The notes under the pieces: model-generated | The model's database searches: none | What the model saw: the letters and a program-made list of their open reading frames with translations, nothing else | What the model was told of the DNA's origin: nothing | In this document: positions 21,853 to 34,241 of the stretch, piece by piece | How the letters are laid out: every line of letters begins with the position of its first letter | Position numbering within the stretch: the first letter of the stretch is position 1 | Position numbers and translations under genes: made by a program | Source: Gymnopus androsaceus JB14 | Lineage: Eukaryota; Basidiomycota; Agaricomycetes; Agaricales; Omphalotaceae | NCBI GenBank assembly: GCA_009733575.1 | Contig: ML769710.1 | Span: 1-64,000 of the forward strand | Reading direction: 5' to 3' | DNA: 64,000 nt

Positions 21853-24800
21853 CTAAGCTCCAAAGTGGATAAATGGTACCCATTTTACAAAATCATTTTT
21901 GTCAACTTCCTTCCGAAGACTCTTTGTAGCTTCATGGAGTGCATATGCTGAACCCATACCTTGTTTCTTCTCCCCAGAATTACCATGATTACCCAAAAGA
22001 TTTGCATAAAATTTATCAGCAATGTGAGGAGCTTCCTTGTCCCCAATAAACCACAATGTAGCAATAACACTTGGATAACCTACTGCAATCATACCAGCTG
22101 CAAGATGGATGGCTTCTTCTGGCAGTTTCTTATCGCCTGTGGCTGTTTGACACGCAGAAAGAACAGCCAGTCGTGCATTATTAAGAGATAAGCTCATCAA
22201 TGTTTTGAGCTTCAGTTTCTGATCATAAAGTGCAAAAGCACTATCAAGGGGATCTTGCAGATCCTGAATTCCATGGCAAGCAAAATGAATGATGTCGTGC
22301 ATTCTCATTTCTCGTATGACAGCCTCTGCGGTTGCTGCATCATGTGTGAGATGCTTGCCTGAGGTATACTTTTCAATGACCTTTGCTTCTGCCAGGGTGT
22401 CAGGAAGAGCTGCATACCCAGGTGTGGCAGGTTGGGAAATGATAAGCACACTGGGGATTTTGACAGAATCTTCCTTAATCTTTAGTGAAGCATCTATCAG
22501 AGCTCTCAGAGTAGTGGTGTATGAAGAAACCACAAAATCAGAGACACTGATCTGCTTGTCCATTGGACCAGTATAAATTCCTGCAGCATGAAGTGGGAGA
22601 GAGACAAGAGGTCCTGTTGGACACCATGTAATTTGAGGAATGATATCTTGAGCATGTTCATTATGCTATGTTAAAGGAGATCTATTAGAGAATGTTAAGA
22701 ATTGAAATTGCAAATCTTACCATATTCTCAATCTTTGACAAAATCGGCTGCACAACATTTCTCCATAAAAGAGCCAGAATTGATGCAAAATGGACATTGT
22801 TGTTCCCTGTTTTTAATCCTAGTCGTGCAGTATGATCACCATCATGATCAACCCAAACACCATTGTTGTGGAGTGAGGAGATTAGGTTATCTTGCAACTT
22901 GCGTGATTGATCCATTGAAAATTTTGGAAGAGGAACATGGATGATCTCCCCAGAAGGGCAAAGAATTAATGCATCGCAGCGAGTTTGATGGACATTGACA
23001 ATAATGACAGGACCATTTGTGGCAGCAGTGGAAAGCTCGGGGAACTTCTTGGGCTTCAAAAAGCCACTAAAGCCCGGGAAACTCCGGATCTGGCTTATCA
23101 GATCCTCATACTGATTTGCCATTTCACGATGCCTTATTGCCTCTTCTTCAAGACTTGCATCCTTGATTTCTAAATTTAAGTCTGCAGAGATGTCTCTGGT
23201 TCCTGCATGTTCCAGAGCTTGAGCAGTCATCTCCAACTTCTTTGCAATTCCAGAATGCTGATCATGAAGAAGATCTAATGGTGAACGCAACTGCAGTATT
23301 TGACCCCAAATGATATTGCGGCCTTCCTCCAGCCACTCAATAGCCAAAGGAAAATTATCTGCATTTATGGCAGTAGCAGCTGCTGCACCAATTACTGTAC
23401 CTATGAGAGGTAGCTCCTCATAACGATGGTTGACAGTTTGGCCAAGCCAGACCACTTGGGGGATTAGCTCCAAAAATCTTGTATATGCTTGTACAGCTGA
23501 GGATGGAGTTAAACACAGTCTGGACCATGATATCGCAGCATCTAGTTTGACATGGGGGCTACCAGATGACTGCAGACTAGCATTTTGAAAAGCTGATAAA
23601 GCCAAACCATGGTCAATTGTATCCTGAGAAAGATGAAATTTTGATTGATAAGCAGCACCAAGGTTATTCAACTGGCGAGGTTTGTCAGCATGACCATCAG
23701 GTGTGAGTTCAACTGCCTGCTTCAGGGCTGCAATGGCATTCTCTATGTCACCAAGTTCCCCCAGATGGCCAAATCTTGACTCATAGGCATTGCCAAGGCT
23801 ATCCAACCTGCGAGGTTTAGCAGCATGACCATCAGGTGTGAGTTCAACTGCCTGCTTCAGAGCCACAATGGCACTCTCTGTGTCACCAAGTTCCCCCAGA
23901 TGGTCAGATTTTGACATATAAGCAGTACCAAGGGTATCTAACAGAGTAGGTCTGTGAGCATGACCATCAGGTATAAGTTCAACTGCCTGCTTCAGAGTCA
24001 CAATTGCACTCTCTATGTCCCTAAGTTGCTCCAAATGGTCAAATCTTGACTTATAAGCAGCACCAAGATTATTCAACCTGCCAGGTTTAGCAGCATGACC
24101 ATTAGGTGTGAGTTCAACTGCCTGCTTGAGGGCCACAATGGCACTCTCTATGTCCCTGGGCTCCCTCAGATGGGCGAATCTTAACCCATAAGAATTGCCA
24201 AGGTTATTCAAGTAGTTAGGATTATGAGCATGACCATCAGGTGTGAGTTCAACTGCTTGCCTCGTGGTCACAATGGCACTCTCTATGTCACCAAGTTCCC
24301 CCAGGTGGTCAAATCTTGACTCATAGGCATGACCAAGGCTACTCAACCTGGCAGGTTTATCAGCATGACCATCAGGTGTGAGTTCAACTGCCTTCTTCAA
24401 GGCCACAATGGCACTCTCTATGTCCTTAAGTTCCCCCTGATGGCGAAAATTTGACTTATAGGCCTTGCCAAGGTTACTCAACCAGCAAGGTTTGTCAGCA
24501 TGACCATCAGGTGTGAGTTGAACTGCTTGGCTTGTGGCCACGATAGCACTCTCTATGTCACCAAGTTCACCCAGACATTCAAATCTTGAGACATAGGCAC
24601 TGCCAAGGTTATTTAATAGAGCAGGTTTGTCTGCATGACCATCAGGTTTAAGTTTAACTGCCTGCTTCAGAGCCACAATTGCACTCTCTATGTCCCTAAT
24701 TTCCCCCAGATGGCCAAATATTGACTGATAAGCAGCACCAAGGTTATTCAACCTGCCAGGTTTAGCAGCATGACCATCAGGTGTGAGTTCAACTGCCTGC

Positions 24801-26624
24801 TTCAGAGCCCCAATGGCACTCTCTATGTCATTAAGCTCCCCCAGATGGCCAAACCTTAACACATAAGAACTGCCAAGGCTATTCCACCTGGCAGATTTAT
24901 CAGCATGACCATCAGGTGTGAGCTCAAGTGCCTGCTTCAAGGCCACAATGGCACTCTCTATGTCCCTAAGTTCTCCCTGATGGCCAAATCTTGAGCAATA
25001 GGCTTTCCCAAGATTATTCAACATAGCAGGTTTGTGAGCATGACCATCAGGTATGAGTTCAACTGCTTTCTCCAGAGCCACAACGGCATGCTCTATGTCC
25101 CTAATTTCCCCCAGATGGCCAAATCTTGAGTCATAGGCATTGCCAAGGTTAGTCAACCAGCCAGGTTTGTCAACATGACCATCAGGCTTGAGATCAACTG
25201 CCTGCTTCAGGGCCACAATTGCACTCTCGATGTCCCTGGGTTCCCCCAGATGGTCAAATCTTGACTGATAAGCAGCACCAAGGTTATTCAAACTGCCAGG
25301 TTTAGCAACATGACCATCAGGTGTGAGTTCAACTGCTTGCTTCAGAGCCACAATGGCACTCTCTATGTCACCAAGTTCCCCCAGATGGCCAAATCTTGAC
25401 TCATAAGCATTGCCAAGGTTATTCAAACAACGAGGTTTGTCAGCATGACCGTCAGGTGTGAGATCAACTGCCTGCTTCAGAGTCACAATTGCACTCTCTA
25501 TGTCCCTAAGTTCCCCCAGGTGGCCAAATCTTGACTTGTAAGCAGCACCAAGGTTATTCAACCTGCCAGGCTTAGCAGCATGGCCATCAGGTGTGAGTTC
25601 AACTGCTTGCTTCAGAGCCACAATGGCACTCTCTATGTCACCAAGTTCCCCCAGATGACCAAATCTTGACTCATAAGCATTGCCAAGGTTATTCAAACAA
25701 CGAGGTTTGTCAGCATGACCATCAGGTGTGAGATCAACTGCCTGCTTCAGAGTCACAATGGCACTCTCTATGTCCCTAAGTTCCCCCAGGTGGCCAAATC
25801 TTGACTTGTAAGCAGCACCAAGGATATTCAACCTGCCAGGCTTAGCAGTATGACCATCAGGTGTAAGTTCAACTGCCTGCTTCAGAACCACAATGGCACT
25901 CTCTATATCCCTAACTTCTCCCAGATGGCCAAATCTTGAGTAATAGGCTTTGCCAAGATTATCCAACATGCCAGGTTTGTGAGCATGACCATTGGGTATG
26001 AGTTCAACTGCCTCCTTCAGAGCCACAATGGCACTCTCTATGTCCCTAAGTTCCCCCTGAAAGCCAAATTTTGACTTATAGGCCTTGCCAAGGTTACTCA
26101 ACCAGCGAGGTCTGTTAGCATGACCCTCAGGTGTGAGCTCAACTGCCTGCTTCAGAGCCACAATGGCACTCCCTATATCCCTAAGTTCTCCTAGATGGCC
26201 AAATCTTGACTGATAAGCAGCACCAAGGTTGCTCAACCTGCTAGGTTTGTCTGCATGACCATCAGGTGTAAGTTCAACTACCTCCTTCAGGGCCACAATG
26301 GCACTCTCTATGTCCCTAAGCTCCCCCAAATGGCCAAATATTGACTGATAAGCAGCACTAAGGTTATTCAATAGAGCAGATTTATCAGCATGACCATCAG
26401 GTGTGAGTTCAACTGCTTTCTCCCAGAGTTGTACTGCATTTTCAATTTGGGATGTGTCTCCTGACTGTTGAAAAGACTTAAATAGCTGCACTGCTGCAGT
26501 GTGCAGCTCATGCATCTGCTTAGTGCAAATGAGTGATGTGTAAGCCCTCATGTAAATTGAAACATACTTGAAGCTTTGTCTCCTCAGCTTCATCCTGTGT
26601 AGCTTCACTAAATGCTTTCCTCAT
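21853..26624 (-). CDS. TPR-CHAT protein (caspase-like CHAT domain, 21 TPR-like repeats)
   Basis: Three exons: 26568-26624 (ATG, MRKAFSEATQDEAEETKLQ), 22721-26515 and 21853-22665, with GT-AG introns of 52 and 55 nt, give 1554 residues. Residues about 45-990 are 21 consecutive 45-residue units, consensus AIVALKQAVELTPDGHADKP then LNNLGAAYQSRFGHLGELRD. They are tetratricopeptide-like and presumably form a solenoid. A linker (AIEWLEEGRNIIWGQILQL) precedes the C-terminal CHAT domain: ITWCPTGPLVSLPLHAAG, IIHFACHGIQD (catalytic His about 1415) and LAVLSACQTATGD (catalytic Cys about 1456), so the protease dyad is intact. CHAT is a caspase/separase-clan fold. In bacteria TPR-CHAT proteins act as regulated proteases; the fungal role is unknown, with a death or immune role plausible. 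Very similar repeats suggest recent repeat turnover. No inactivating change is visible. Confidence 0.9.
25427..25966 (-). repeat. Recent duplication of a two-repeat block in the TPR array
   Basis: Repeat units 5-6 and 7-8 are nearly identical: units 6 and 8 have identical protein sequence, and 5 and 7 differ by a few residues. At DNA level two adjacent 270-bp blocks differ at only a handful of positions, including a shared CAAACAACGAGGTTTGTC segment. This indicates recent unequal exchange or slippage within the coding array. Confidence 0.85.
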
Positions 26625-27477
26625 CTCCTACTTCCTATCAGTAGATTTCATGCCATATGTTGTTTGACTCACTGATATTATTGAATTCTCTAGCAGCGAC
26701 AAGTAAATTAAAACAGAATTGGAGTGACAAAAGGCAATTGAGTACTGAAAAACCAATAATCAATGTAAATAAACATACTGTGCACTTGAATCGCCTTTAA
26801 CACCCGTGGGATGTATTAGAGCAAGAAGTGTGTTTCTGGAACTATTGGGCCTTTATAAACTGACCGATATAAGCACCGGACCCCAAACAATGGCAACCAT
26901 GCTGTTCCATGCCAAATGCCAAAGTGACGGGAGCAATCAATACATAAAAGCAAGTGGTTCTATCCGAGTTCCTGGTGAACCAATCCCATACCGCGTGCTT
27001 TCAATGGCCATTCTTCACCCGATCCTTGCCCTTCGGTCCTGTCTCCCTATCGATATCCATCAACCCACTGACTGCCAAAAAAACACCAAAGTGCTTCATT
27101 TAATCCGATCGATAGCTGAGATGATCATTGGAAGGATATCCGACATGTGTAGTCCATCAGGCATTCAGGCCATCCTTTCCACCGTGACGATACTAACCCT
27201 TTGAATCAGTGTTTAGGCTGACTTCCGAGCGTCGTCCAATACACTGATGCCTTATGGCGGTCATAAGTATACCTCAAGTAAAACCCTGCTCATGATGAAG
27301 CATCCTTCTGTATAAGACTCTGTACTATGTAGTCACGTCGGATCATCGATCCGCAGGTGTCGTCGGTGTCGTAACCGTTAGCGGATATTTCGCCCCATTT
27401 GGATTGTCTTGCTTTGGCTAATTGACAATCGCCGCCAAGAGGAAAGATTCCGATCGCTGATATAGTCTCACAACAGT
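26625..27477. other. Upstream region of the TPR-CHAT gene
   Basis: Contains the promoter side of the TPR-CHAT gene. A plus-strand frame of 132 codons at 26806-27204 (MGCIRARSVFLELLG onward) has no recognisable motif and I do not call it a gene. Confidence 0.4.
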
Positions 27478-28056
27478 CACACTGCCAATAATTATGCTTC
27501 AGCTATGCTGAAGCATTGTGTGAAATAGATTCTTTCAGCAGCTAAGGAAAATGTAATTTTTCAGAGTAGTATAGAAAATAAATGCTTCATACAACTTAAG
27601 AAGAAAATATATTCATACCATCTGAAAATTAAATTTTTTGCAAATGTCTAAAACAAGATTTTTCAGACAGGATCTGGAGCAACCAGCATCAGCCGGAATG
27701 GAAATATATATTACCGAAGCCGTCTGAAGTATTTATTTTCAGGACTGCTGAGATGTTAGTTATCACCCATTTCAGCTGACAGGAAATGGAATAATTTGGC
27801 TGGCTTGAGAAATTTATGTTTTCAGATCAGCTGATGCTGATCACTTCAGGCCCGGTCTGAAAAATATCGTTTCGGAAACATGCAGAAGTTGTGCAGAAGC
27901 TTCAAGCTTCAGATGGTACAAATATATTTTCTTCTTAAGTTGCATGAAGCATTTATTTTCTATACTACTGCGAAAAAGTACATTTTCCTTAGCTATTGAA
28001 AGAATCTATTTTGCACAATGCTTCAGCTAGGCTAAAGCATAATTATTGGCAATGTG
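27478..28056. mobile_element. 579-bp foldback element, AGT target duplication
   Basis: Ends CACACTGCCAATAATTATGC and, reversed, CACATTGCCAATAATTATGC. The inverted arms continue through GCTTCAGCTATGCTGAAGC, GATTCTTTCA and ATTTATTTTCTATAC to about 150 bp. AGT flanks both sides. No ORF. A 3-bp duplication with CACA-type ends suggests a CACTA-like non-autonomous element, tentatively. Confidence 0.75.
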
Positions 28057-28517
28057 AGTAGAGCGTGTCTCAAATGTTTTTGGTTAAGACACTGAGCCTT
28101 ACGTTTGCTTGTTGGGAAGACACTCTTGTCTCCTGTAGGCAGACTCTCGCAAGCAAGCTTGCTATATTTAGAGTCTGTGCCAGCAGGACCTCAATTTTCA
28201 AGTGCCTGCCATTTCCTTTTTTATTGAATATTTCCTTTTATATTGAATATTCCCTTTTGTGGATGATGGCTCATTGCCAGTAAGCGGTAGCTCCTTGTTT
28301 GTTTACTTCCATCTCTATGAGCATACAATTCATGTTCAATAATGATTTCATCACATAGACATGTATGACCATCATTAGAAGTGAATTGGTTAGATAGTGA
28401 GCTCTAGGGCTCTTCGCCGTATCCATACCATATGGTGTATGGACGGTATGGTGTCCAACTGTACTGTACCGTAAGCCCTTCAAGAGTCCCGTATTTAACC
28501 ATACCATTACAGCATAA

Positions 28518-28876
28518 TGTTGGAATATCAAAGGTAAATATATTTCATCAAACTATACATGGAATGCTTTCTCGTAGTCTCCACTTGTTTGTATCACCAT
28601 CCCATGCACTCCACATATATTGTCTTGCAGACTCCACTCAGTCTCTCGCTGTATCCACTTACTCTCTCGTAGTACCCACTTTGCCATATGCACAGTAGCC
28701 ACAAGTATTCATGCAGTAGCCACTTGCCTGATATATCGTTTGTACATAGGACTGTATATAAGCCTAGGTACCATACCCTGTAATAAGTTGTCCCCCATCA
28801 ATCTGTGTGATTGTTACTACTAAGTCCTGTGTGGACTTACTACTGCTATTTCCTGTTTAGGAATATAACTCTAATA
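28518..28876 (+). repeat. Copia 5' LTR
   Basis: 359 bp, TGTTGGAATATC to ACTCTAATA. It contains a TATATAAGCCTAGG promoter-like box near 28755. GGTTATGGGCCC follows immediately and is the likely primer-binding site. Confidence 0.9.
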
Positions 28877-29030
28877 GGTTATGGGCCCTGGCCTTAACCA
28901 TTGACGCATCATATTGCCGTAACTCTTGTTCATGCCACCCAAGCCAAATCTGCCACCTTTATGAACTCGACAGGAGAGAAAGGCATCGGAACAAGCACCA
29001 CCACCAGTAACTTGACAATGTTCCATAGCA

Positions 29031-30440
29031 TTGGAAGAAGTTAGCTCATCGAGTAGCAAAGCTGTAACACCACAGCAGAGACCAACACCATTACCTCCCA
29101 CAGACGACACTGTTCCTTGTAAAGGACACCCACATATTTTTGATGTCAATGAATTACTTGACAGGTACAAAAACCGAACCACTGGAAAGTGGAGCCAGTG
29201 CAACAAACAACATTGTCCAAATTGATATGATGTACTTTGGACAGGTAAACTAGGTAGTTTTGTGAGAGCCATTGTAAAAGAACAAGAACAAATCATCAGA
29301 ACTCACCTACAGCACATTGCTGACAATGAAGACGACAACAAAGAGGATACTGAAGCACCTGCTGCTCAGCCTATCGCATCATCCTCACAACAGCATACTC
29401 CTGCTCCATCAAGATCACCTGCACAAAAACAAGGACCAACCCCACCTACTCCTCCACAACAAACTTCACAGGGAACATTATCCCAACTTCCATTTCCAAA
29501 TACAGAACCACCTTCTCCACACAGATCCCCATCACCATCAGATCCCGGATCACCAGGCGCTTTAATTGCTGATTCCAATGACAATGACAACAACATGTCT
29601 AAAGCAATGAAAGCCTTTGATAAGTTTACAACCTTAAAGTTAGACGGATGAAACTGGGACACGTGGAAAACTTGAGTGGAATTTGCAACCAGATCTATCG
29701 GCTACCAACAATATCTGGAATGGAATCCGCAACCTTCAGATGTGGAAGGAGCTGATGATGAGGACAAGGGAAAGGATAGTGATTTGCTTAATGCAATCAT
29801 TGGCAGGTTATTGGATGGGATATTCCGCAGGTACAGTATAGGCACTAAAACAACACAAAGCAGTTGTGGGAAAATTTACTCGCTGACTATGATTCCAAAA
29901 ACGCTCTTACTGAATCATTTTTGCAAAGGCAACTTCACACCATGCAATGCACGGACCCATCCAAGGTCAATAAACATTTGGATGACATGATCAACATCCA
30001 CGACAACCTCACAACAGGAGGAATCAATATTAACAATGATATATTTGTCAACATCATTATGTCCTCTGTCCCTGACACCTTCAAAGCTATGATCAAGACT
30101 CTCACTATTTTTGCTGTTAAAAACAAAAGCAAGCTAAATCCGGCTGAGCTTATTTTGACTATCCGTGCAGAAGGAATGGTCCACCAAATGTGACATGATC
30201 ACAAGAAGGAATTGGTAAACTATGCTAGTAACAGGGGAAGAGGAGGTTTCCGAGGTTGTGGAAATTCCTGAGGCAGAGGCAGAGGCCATGGAGGATCAAC
30301 AAGTTGTCAAGACTCTGTTTGTTACAATTGCGGAGGCAAAGGTCACTTCGGCAATCAATGTCCATTGGAGAAATGCAGTCAGGCCAACAAGGCCAAGGAG
30401 ACAAAACCTCCCAAAGAGCAGAAGAAGAAGAAATCAGATG
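29031..30440 (+). pseudogene. Copia gag region with zinc knuckle
   Basis: The frame carries a Gln/Pro/Ser-rich stretch, then LYS-rich Gag sequence (AMKAFDKFTTLKLDG, stop, NWDTWKT, stop, VEFATRS), a frame change near 29850, TKQLWENLLADYDSKN, and DTFKAMIKTLTIFA. A Gly/Arg-rich run and the CCHC knuckle CYNCGGKGHFGNQC follow at about 30322-30362. TGA codons at about 29223, 29649, 29674, 30190 and 30267 all lie where CGA is expected. The knuckle would bind the element RNA. Confidence 0.8.
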
Positions 30441-33400
30441 GAAACTGGAGAGATAGGCCGAAGAACAATGAAGTGGCATCTTCATCAATGATTGAGAAAG
30501 TACCCGAGTCATCATGGGCAGCAATCAAAATTCCCGCTAAGCATGGGAATCTTATTTTTGATTTTTCCGAAATAGCTGATAAATTCGAATTAGCTCTTTC
30601 ATTGCCGAGCGATCAAAACTGCATAGTGCAAAACATCAAAGTCAAAACTCCTCCACCTCTTACTGATGAAGAGGAGGAAGAAGTATGCATCAATGTTAAT
30701 CTCTTTCCTTCCTTCAAATCCAAATACAATGCTGAAGAAGGAGTTGGAAAAGTTGATCATGCTTACACTGCAGCCCACAGTTACGGAGCAATTCTTTTTG
30801 ACTCCGGAAGCTCTACCCACATGATGCCACTCACCAACAAACTCAGGAATCAAAGGGAGATTCCCACACGAGTCATCCAGGCTGCTAACACGGAAGCTTT
30901 CATGGCAAACATCTCTGGCACACTCCATCTTGATCTCCCCACATACGGACAAGAAGTCCGAACGCTAAAGCTCCATCACACACTCTTATGCCCAGACACT
31001 CCCAACACACTTGTATCATTGGGAAAACTTGATGATGATGGTTACAATATCCATACCGCAAAGGGCAAGATGACAATCAGAGATTGCCAGGGGAAACTCA
31101 TTGGAGTTATCCCAAAGACTAACAGACTATACCAGATCCCATCACGGGAACACACTTATTCAACTAAGATTGGCAGATTGGTATCTCTTTACGAGGCACA
31201 CTGCATCTTAGGTCATTTCAACTATGCTTATTTGAAGCATATGTTTTGAGACAACTAGGTTTGTGGAATCAGATTGGATCCAAAACAAATGGACAAACTG
31301 GAATGTCACGCTTGTATGCTTGGTAAAGCATCCAGGTATCCTATCGCTCAGGTGCGATCATCTCCCCATGTGGAGAAATTTGGAGACACTTTCCACATGG
31401 ATGTGTGGGGACCATCTCAAGTCAGGACAGTAAACCATTGCACTTACATGCTGACTCTAGTTGATGAAGCAACTGATTGGTTGGAGGAACCCCAAATGAA
31501 GCCGAAGGACAAGTCATTCGCACAGTACATGGTTCTCCAAACAGGTCTCCAAACACAGTATGGCACAACTGTCAAAGTTCTCCACTCTGATTGAGGGGGA
31601 GAATTTCTCAGTAACAAATTCATGGCATATCTGGAACATATTGGGACACGATGACATCTCACAGTACACAACACCCCCGGAACACAATGGTATAGCGGAA
31701 TGCACACATCGAACATTGCTAAATGCAGTTTGAAGTCTTTTGATCTCATCAGGACTCCCAAAATGGCTTTGGGGATTCATGATGAAATATGCGGTATATG
31801 TTTGGAATCGGATGCAGAAGAAAGCCATTGGAATGGCTACTCCATACAAGAAATGGTTTGGTATTAAACCGGACATTACTAATCTTCACATCTTCAGCAA
31901 TATCATTTATGTCAAATGAGAAAAGGAACCCGGAAAATTGGAACCACAGGCCCAGGAAGGATGCTGGATAGGATTTGAAGCCGAATTGAATGGTCACTAC
32001 ATTTACTGGCCAACATGTCACACTGTCATAATGGAGAGGAATGTAGTTTTCTCTGAGAGGCAGATCCAACCTGTTGAAGGGGAGGATGGAAATTTGGGAA
32101 ATTTAGAAACATTGGTCACCGAGTTGGAACAGCCTGTCATACCAGTTCCAGAGGAAATTTCCAAACCAGTATCACTGGACAAAATAACTGGCAAACAAGT
32201 CAGACAACCCACCAAGAAGATCAGGGATGTCATTGAAGGACTTGGAGAAGGAAGTGATGAGCTGCGACATCTCACCGCATCTCTAGGTCAGGTAACATCA
32301 GAAATCGAATCTGATCCTTTATCTGTTGCAGAAGCTATGCAACAACCTGACAGCTCCAAATGGTATGATGCCATGAAGGACAAAATCTCCAGACTCCAGG
32401 AGTGTAGAACCTACACAATTGTCACTCCACCTCCAGATGCCAATATTCTCACATCCAAATGGGTCTATTGGACCAAGAAGGATGAACAAGGTCACATTAC
32501 AGGACACCAAGCTTGTCTTGTCATACATGGATTTAATCAGATCCCAGATGTTGACTACTTCCCAGATGAAACCTTCGCATCTGTTGCAAAACTTGCATCA
32601 GCCTGTGCTATACTTAGCATTGGAGCTGAGAAGAGCATGATTATTCACCAAATGGACATGAAATCTGCTTATCTTTACGGGAAATTGGATGACAACGAGC
32701 ACATTTTTATGAAGGCACCTCCAGGCATAGATATAGGGGTAAAACCAGGTCAAACCTATGGCTTAAACTTGCACTTTACGGACTTAAACAAGTCGGTTGA
32801 CAATGGTACATGTGATTCAGGGAAATCATGACCCAACTGGGGTTTAAACAGTCTGATTTTGATCATGCTGTTTTCTATTGCACTGATCCCTTCACCATCA
32901 TTTTCATACATGTTGACAACATGACATTGGTTACCAGAACCCTGGCCATCATGGAGAAATTGAAGAAAGATATTGAGGCAATAATTGAAGTTGTTGATTC
33001 CAGAAAAATCCATTGGCTACTTGGGATCAAGATCCAAAGATCTCTCCATAATAGGACAATTCACTTATCCCAGTGGTCATACATTGACGCCATACTCTTG
33101 TGCTATGGATTCTTGGATATAAAGCCACTCTCTATTCCCTTTGATCCCCACATTCACCTCACCAAAAACCAGTCACCCAAAACAGTTGAGGATATTGCTT
33201 TTATGCGTGACAAACCCTATAGAGAGGCCCTTGGTGCTCTCCAGTACTTATCCATTGCTACGAGACCTGACATCATGTATGCAGTCTCTATCCTTGCTTG
33301 CTTTTCACAAAACCCCGGCATCACTCATTGGAATGGTGTACACTGTGTCTATGCCTATCTCAAATACACCCGAGACTTTTGGCTCAGTATGAGCAACCAG

Positions 33401-33871
33401 GAAACAGTCCAAGGCTACACGGATGCAGATGGTATGTCCCAAGAGGACCAACATGCTATTTCCAGGTACGTTTTTATGTTGAACAGAAGAGCAGTATCTT
33501 GGTCATCGAAACAACAGGATACCATTTCTTTATCCACCATGGAAGCCAAGTATATTGCTTTGACCCATGCGGCCAAGGAAGCAATCTGGCTTAGGAACCT
33601 TTTATCAAAAATCTTTGGTCCCATTACTCATGCAATCTCTATCATGTCAGACAATCAGTCCGCCGTTGCATTGACAAAGGATGATTGTTTTCATGCCAGG
33701 ACCAAACACATTGATATCCAATACCACTTCATCCACTACATCATTGAGGAAGGTAAAATTCATCTTACATACTGCCCTACCGAAAACATGATGGCAGACA
33801 TCTTCACCAAAGCCTTACCTTCGATGAAAGCCAAACACTTTGCAGCATCCATGGGATTAGCAAAGGTTTGA
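30440..33871 (+). pseudogene. Copia pol: protease, integrase, RT, RNase H
   Basis: Protease active site FDSGSSTHM near 30798. Integrase zinc part AHCILGHFN with CHACMLGKASRYP, core FHMDVWGPSQV and a TGA after VLHSD. RT begins CRTYTIVTPPPDANILTSKW, with QMDMKSAYLYGKLD as the first catalytic aspartate; the second box reads IIFIHVDNMTLVT, an Asn replacing the usual second Asp. RNase H shows GYTDADG, SWSSKQQDTISLSTMEAKY and AVALTKDD. Frameshifts near 31640-31690, 31900 and 32770 split it. The 3' end reaches FAASMGLAKV just before the 3' LTR. Confidence 0.9.
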
Positions 33872-33878
33872 AGGGGAG

Positions 33879-34241
33879 TGTTGGAATATCAAAGGTAAAT
33901 ATATCTCATCAAACTATACATGGAACGCTTTCTTGTAGTCTCCACTTGTTTGTATCACCATCCCATGCACTCCACATATATTGTCTTGCAGACTTCACTC
34001 AGTCTCTCGCTGTATCCACTTACTCTCTCGTAGTACCCACTTTGCCATATGCACAGTAGCCACAAGTATTCATGCAGTAGCCACTTGCCTGATATATCGT
34101 TTGTACATAGGACTGTATATAAGCCTAGGTACCATACCCTGTAATAACACTGTTGTCCCCCATCAATCTGTGTGATTGTTACTACTAAGTCCTGTGTGGA
34201 CTTACTACTGCTATTTCCTGTTTAGGAATATAACTCTAATA
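33879..34241 (+). repeat. Copia 3' LTR
   Basis: 363 bp and nearly identical to the 5' LTR; it keeps ACACTG near 34147, which the 5' LTR lacks. It is preceded by the purine run AAGGGGAG, the probable polypurine tract. Confidence 0.9.

Larger units (their letters stand above)
28518..34241 (+). mobile_element. Copia LTR retrotransposon, 5.7 kb, complete but dead
   Basis: Two LTRs (28518-28876 and 33879-34241) begin TGTTGGAATATC and end CTCTAATA; CATAA is duplicated at 28513-28517 and 34242-34246. Between them lie gag, protease, integrase, RT and RNase H in Copia order. At least eight TGA stops, a few frameshifts and a substituted RT catalytic motif (HVDN) inactivate it. The LTRs are about 97-98 percent identical by eye, so the insertion is fairly recent. 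Confidence 0.95.

Noticed and set aside
22721..26515. Regular 135-bp repeats resembling a satellite or CRISPR-like array
   Set aside because: The unit is a multiple of three, varies mainly at the codon level and encodes a continuous TPR-like protein; spacers are absent.
26806..27204. 132-codon plus-strand frame upstream of TPR-CHAT
   Set aside because: No motif, no splice context, no homologous copy; kept only as a note.
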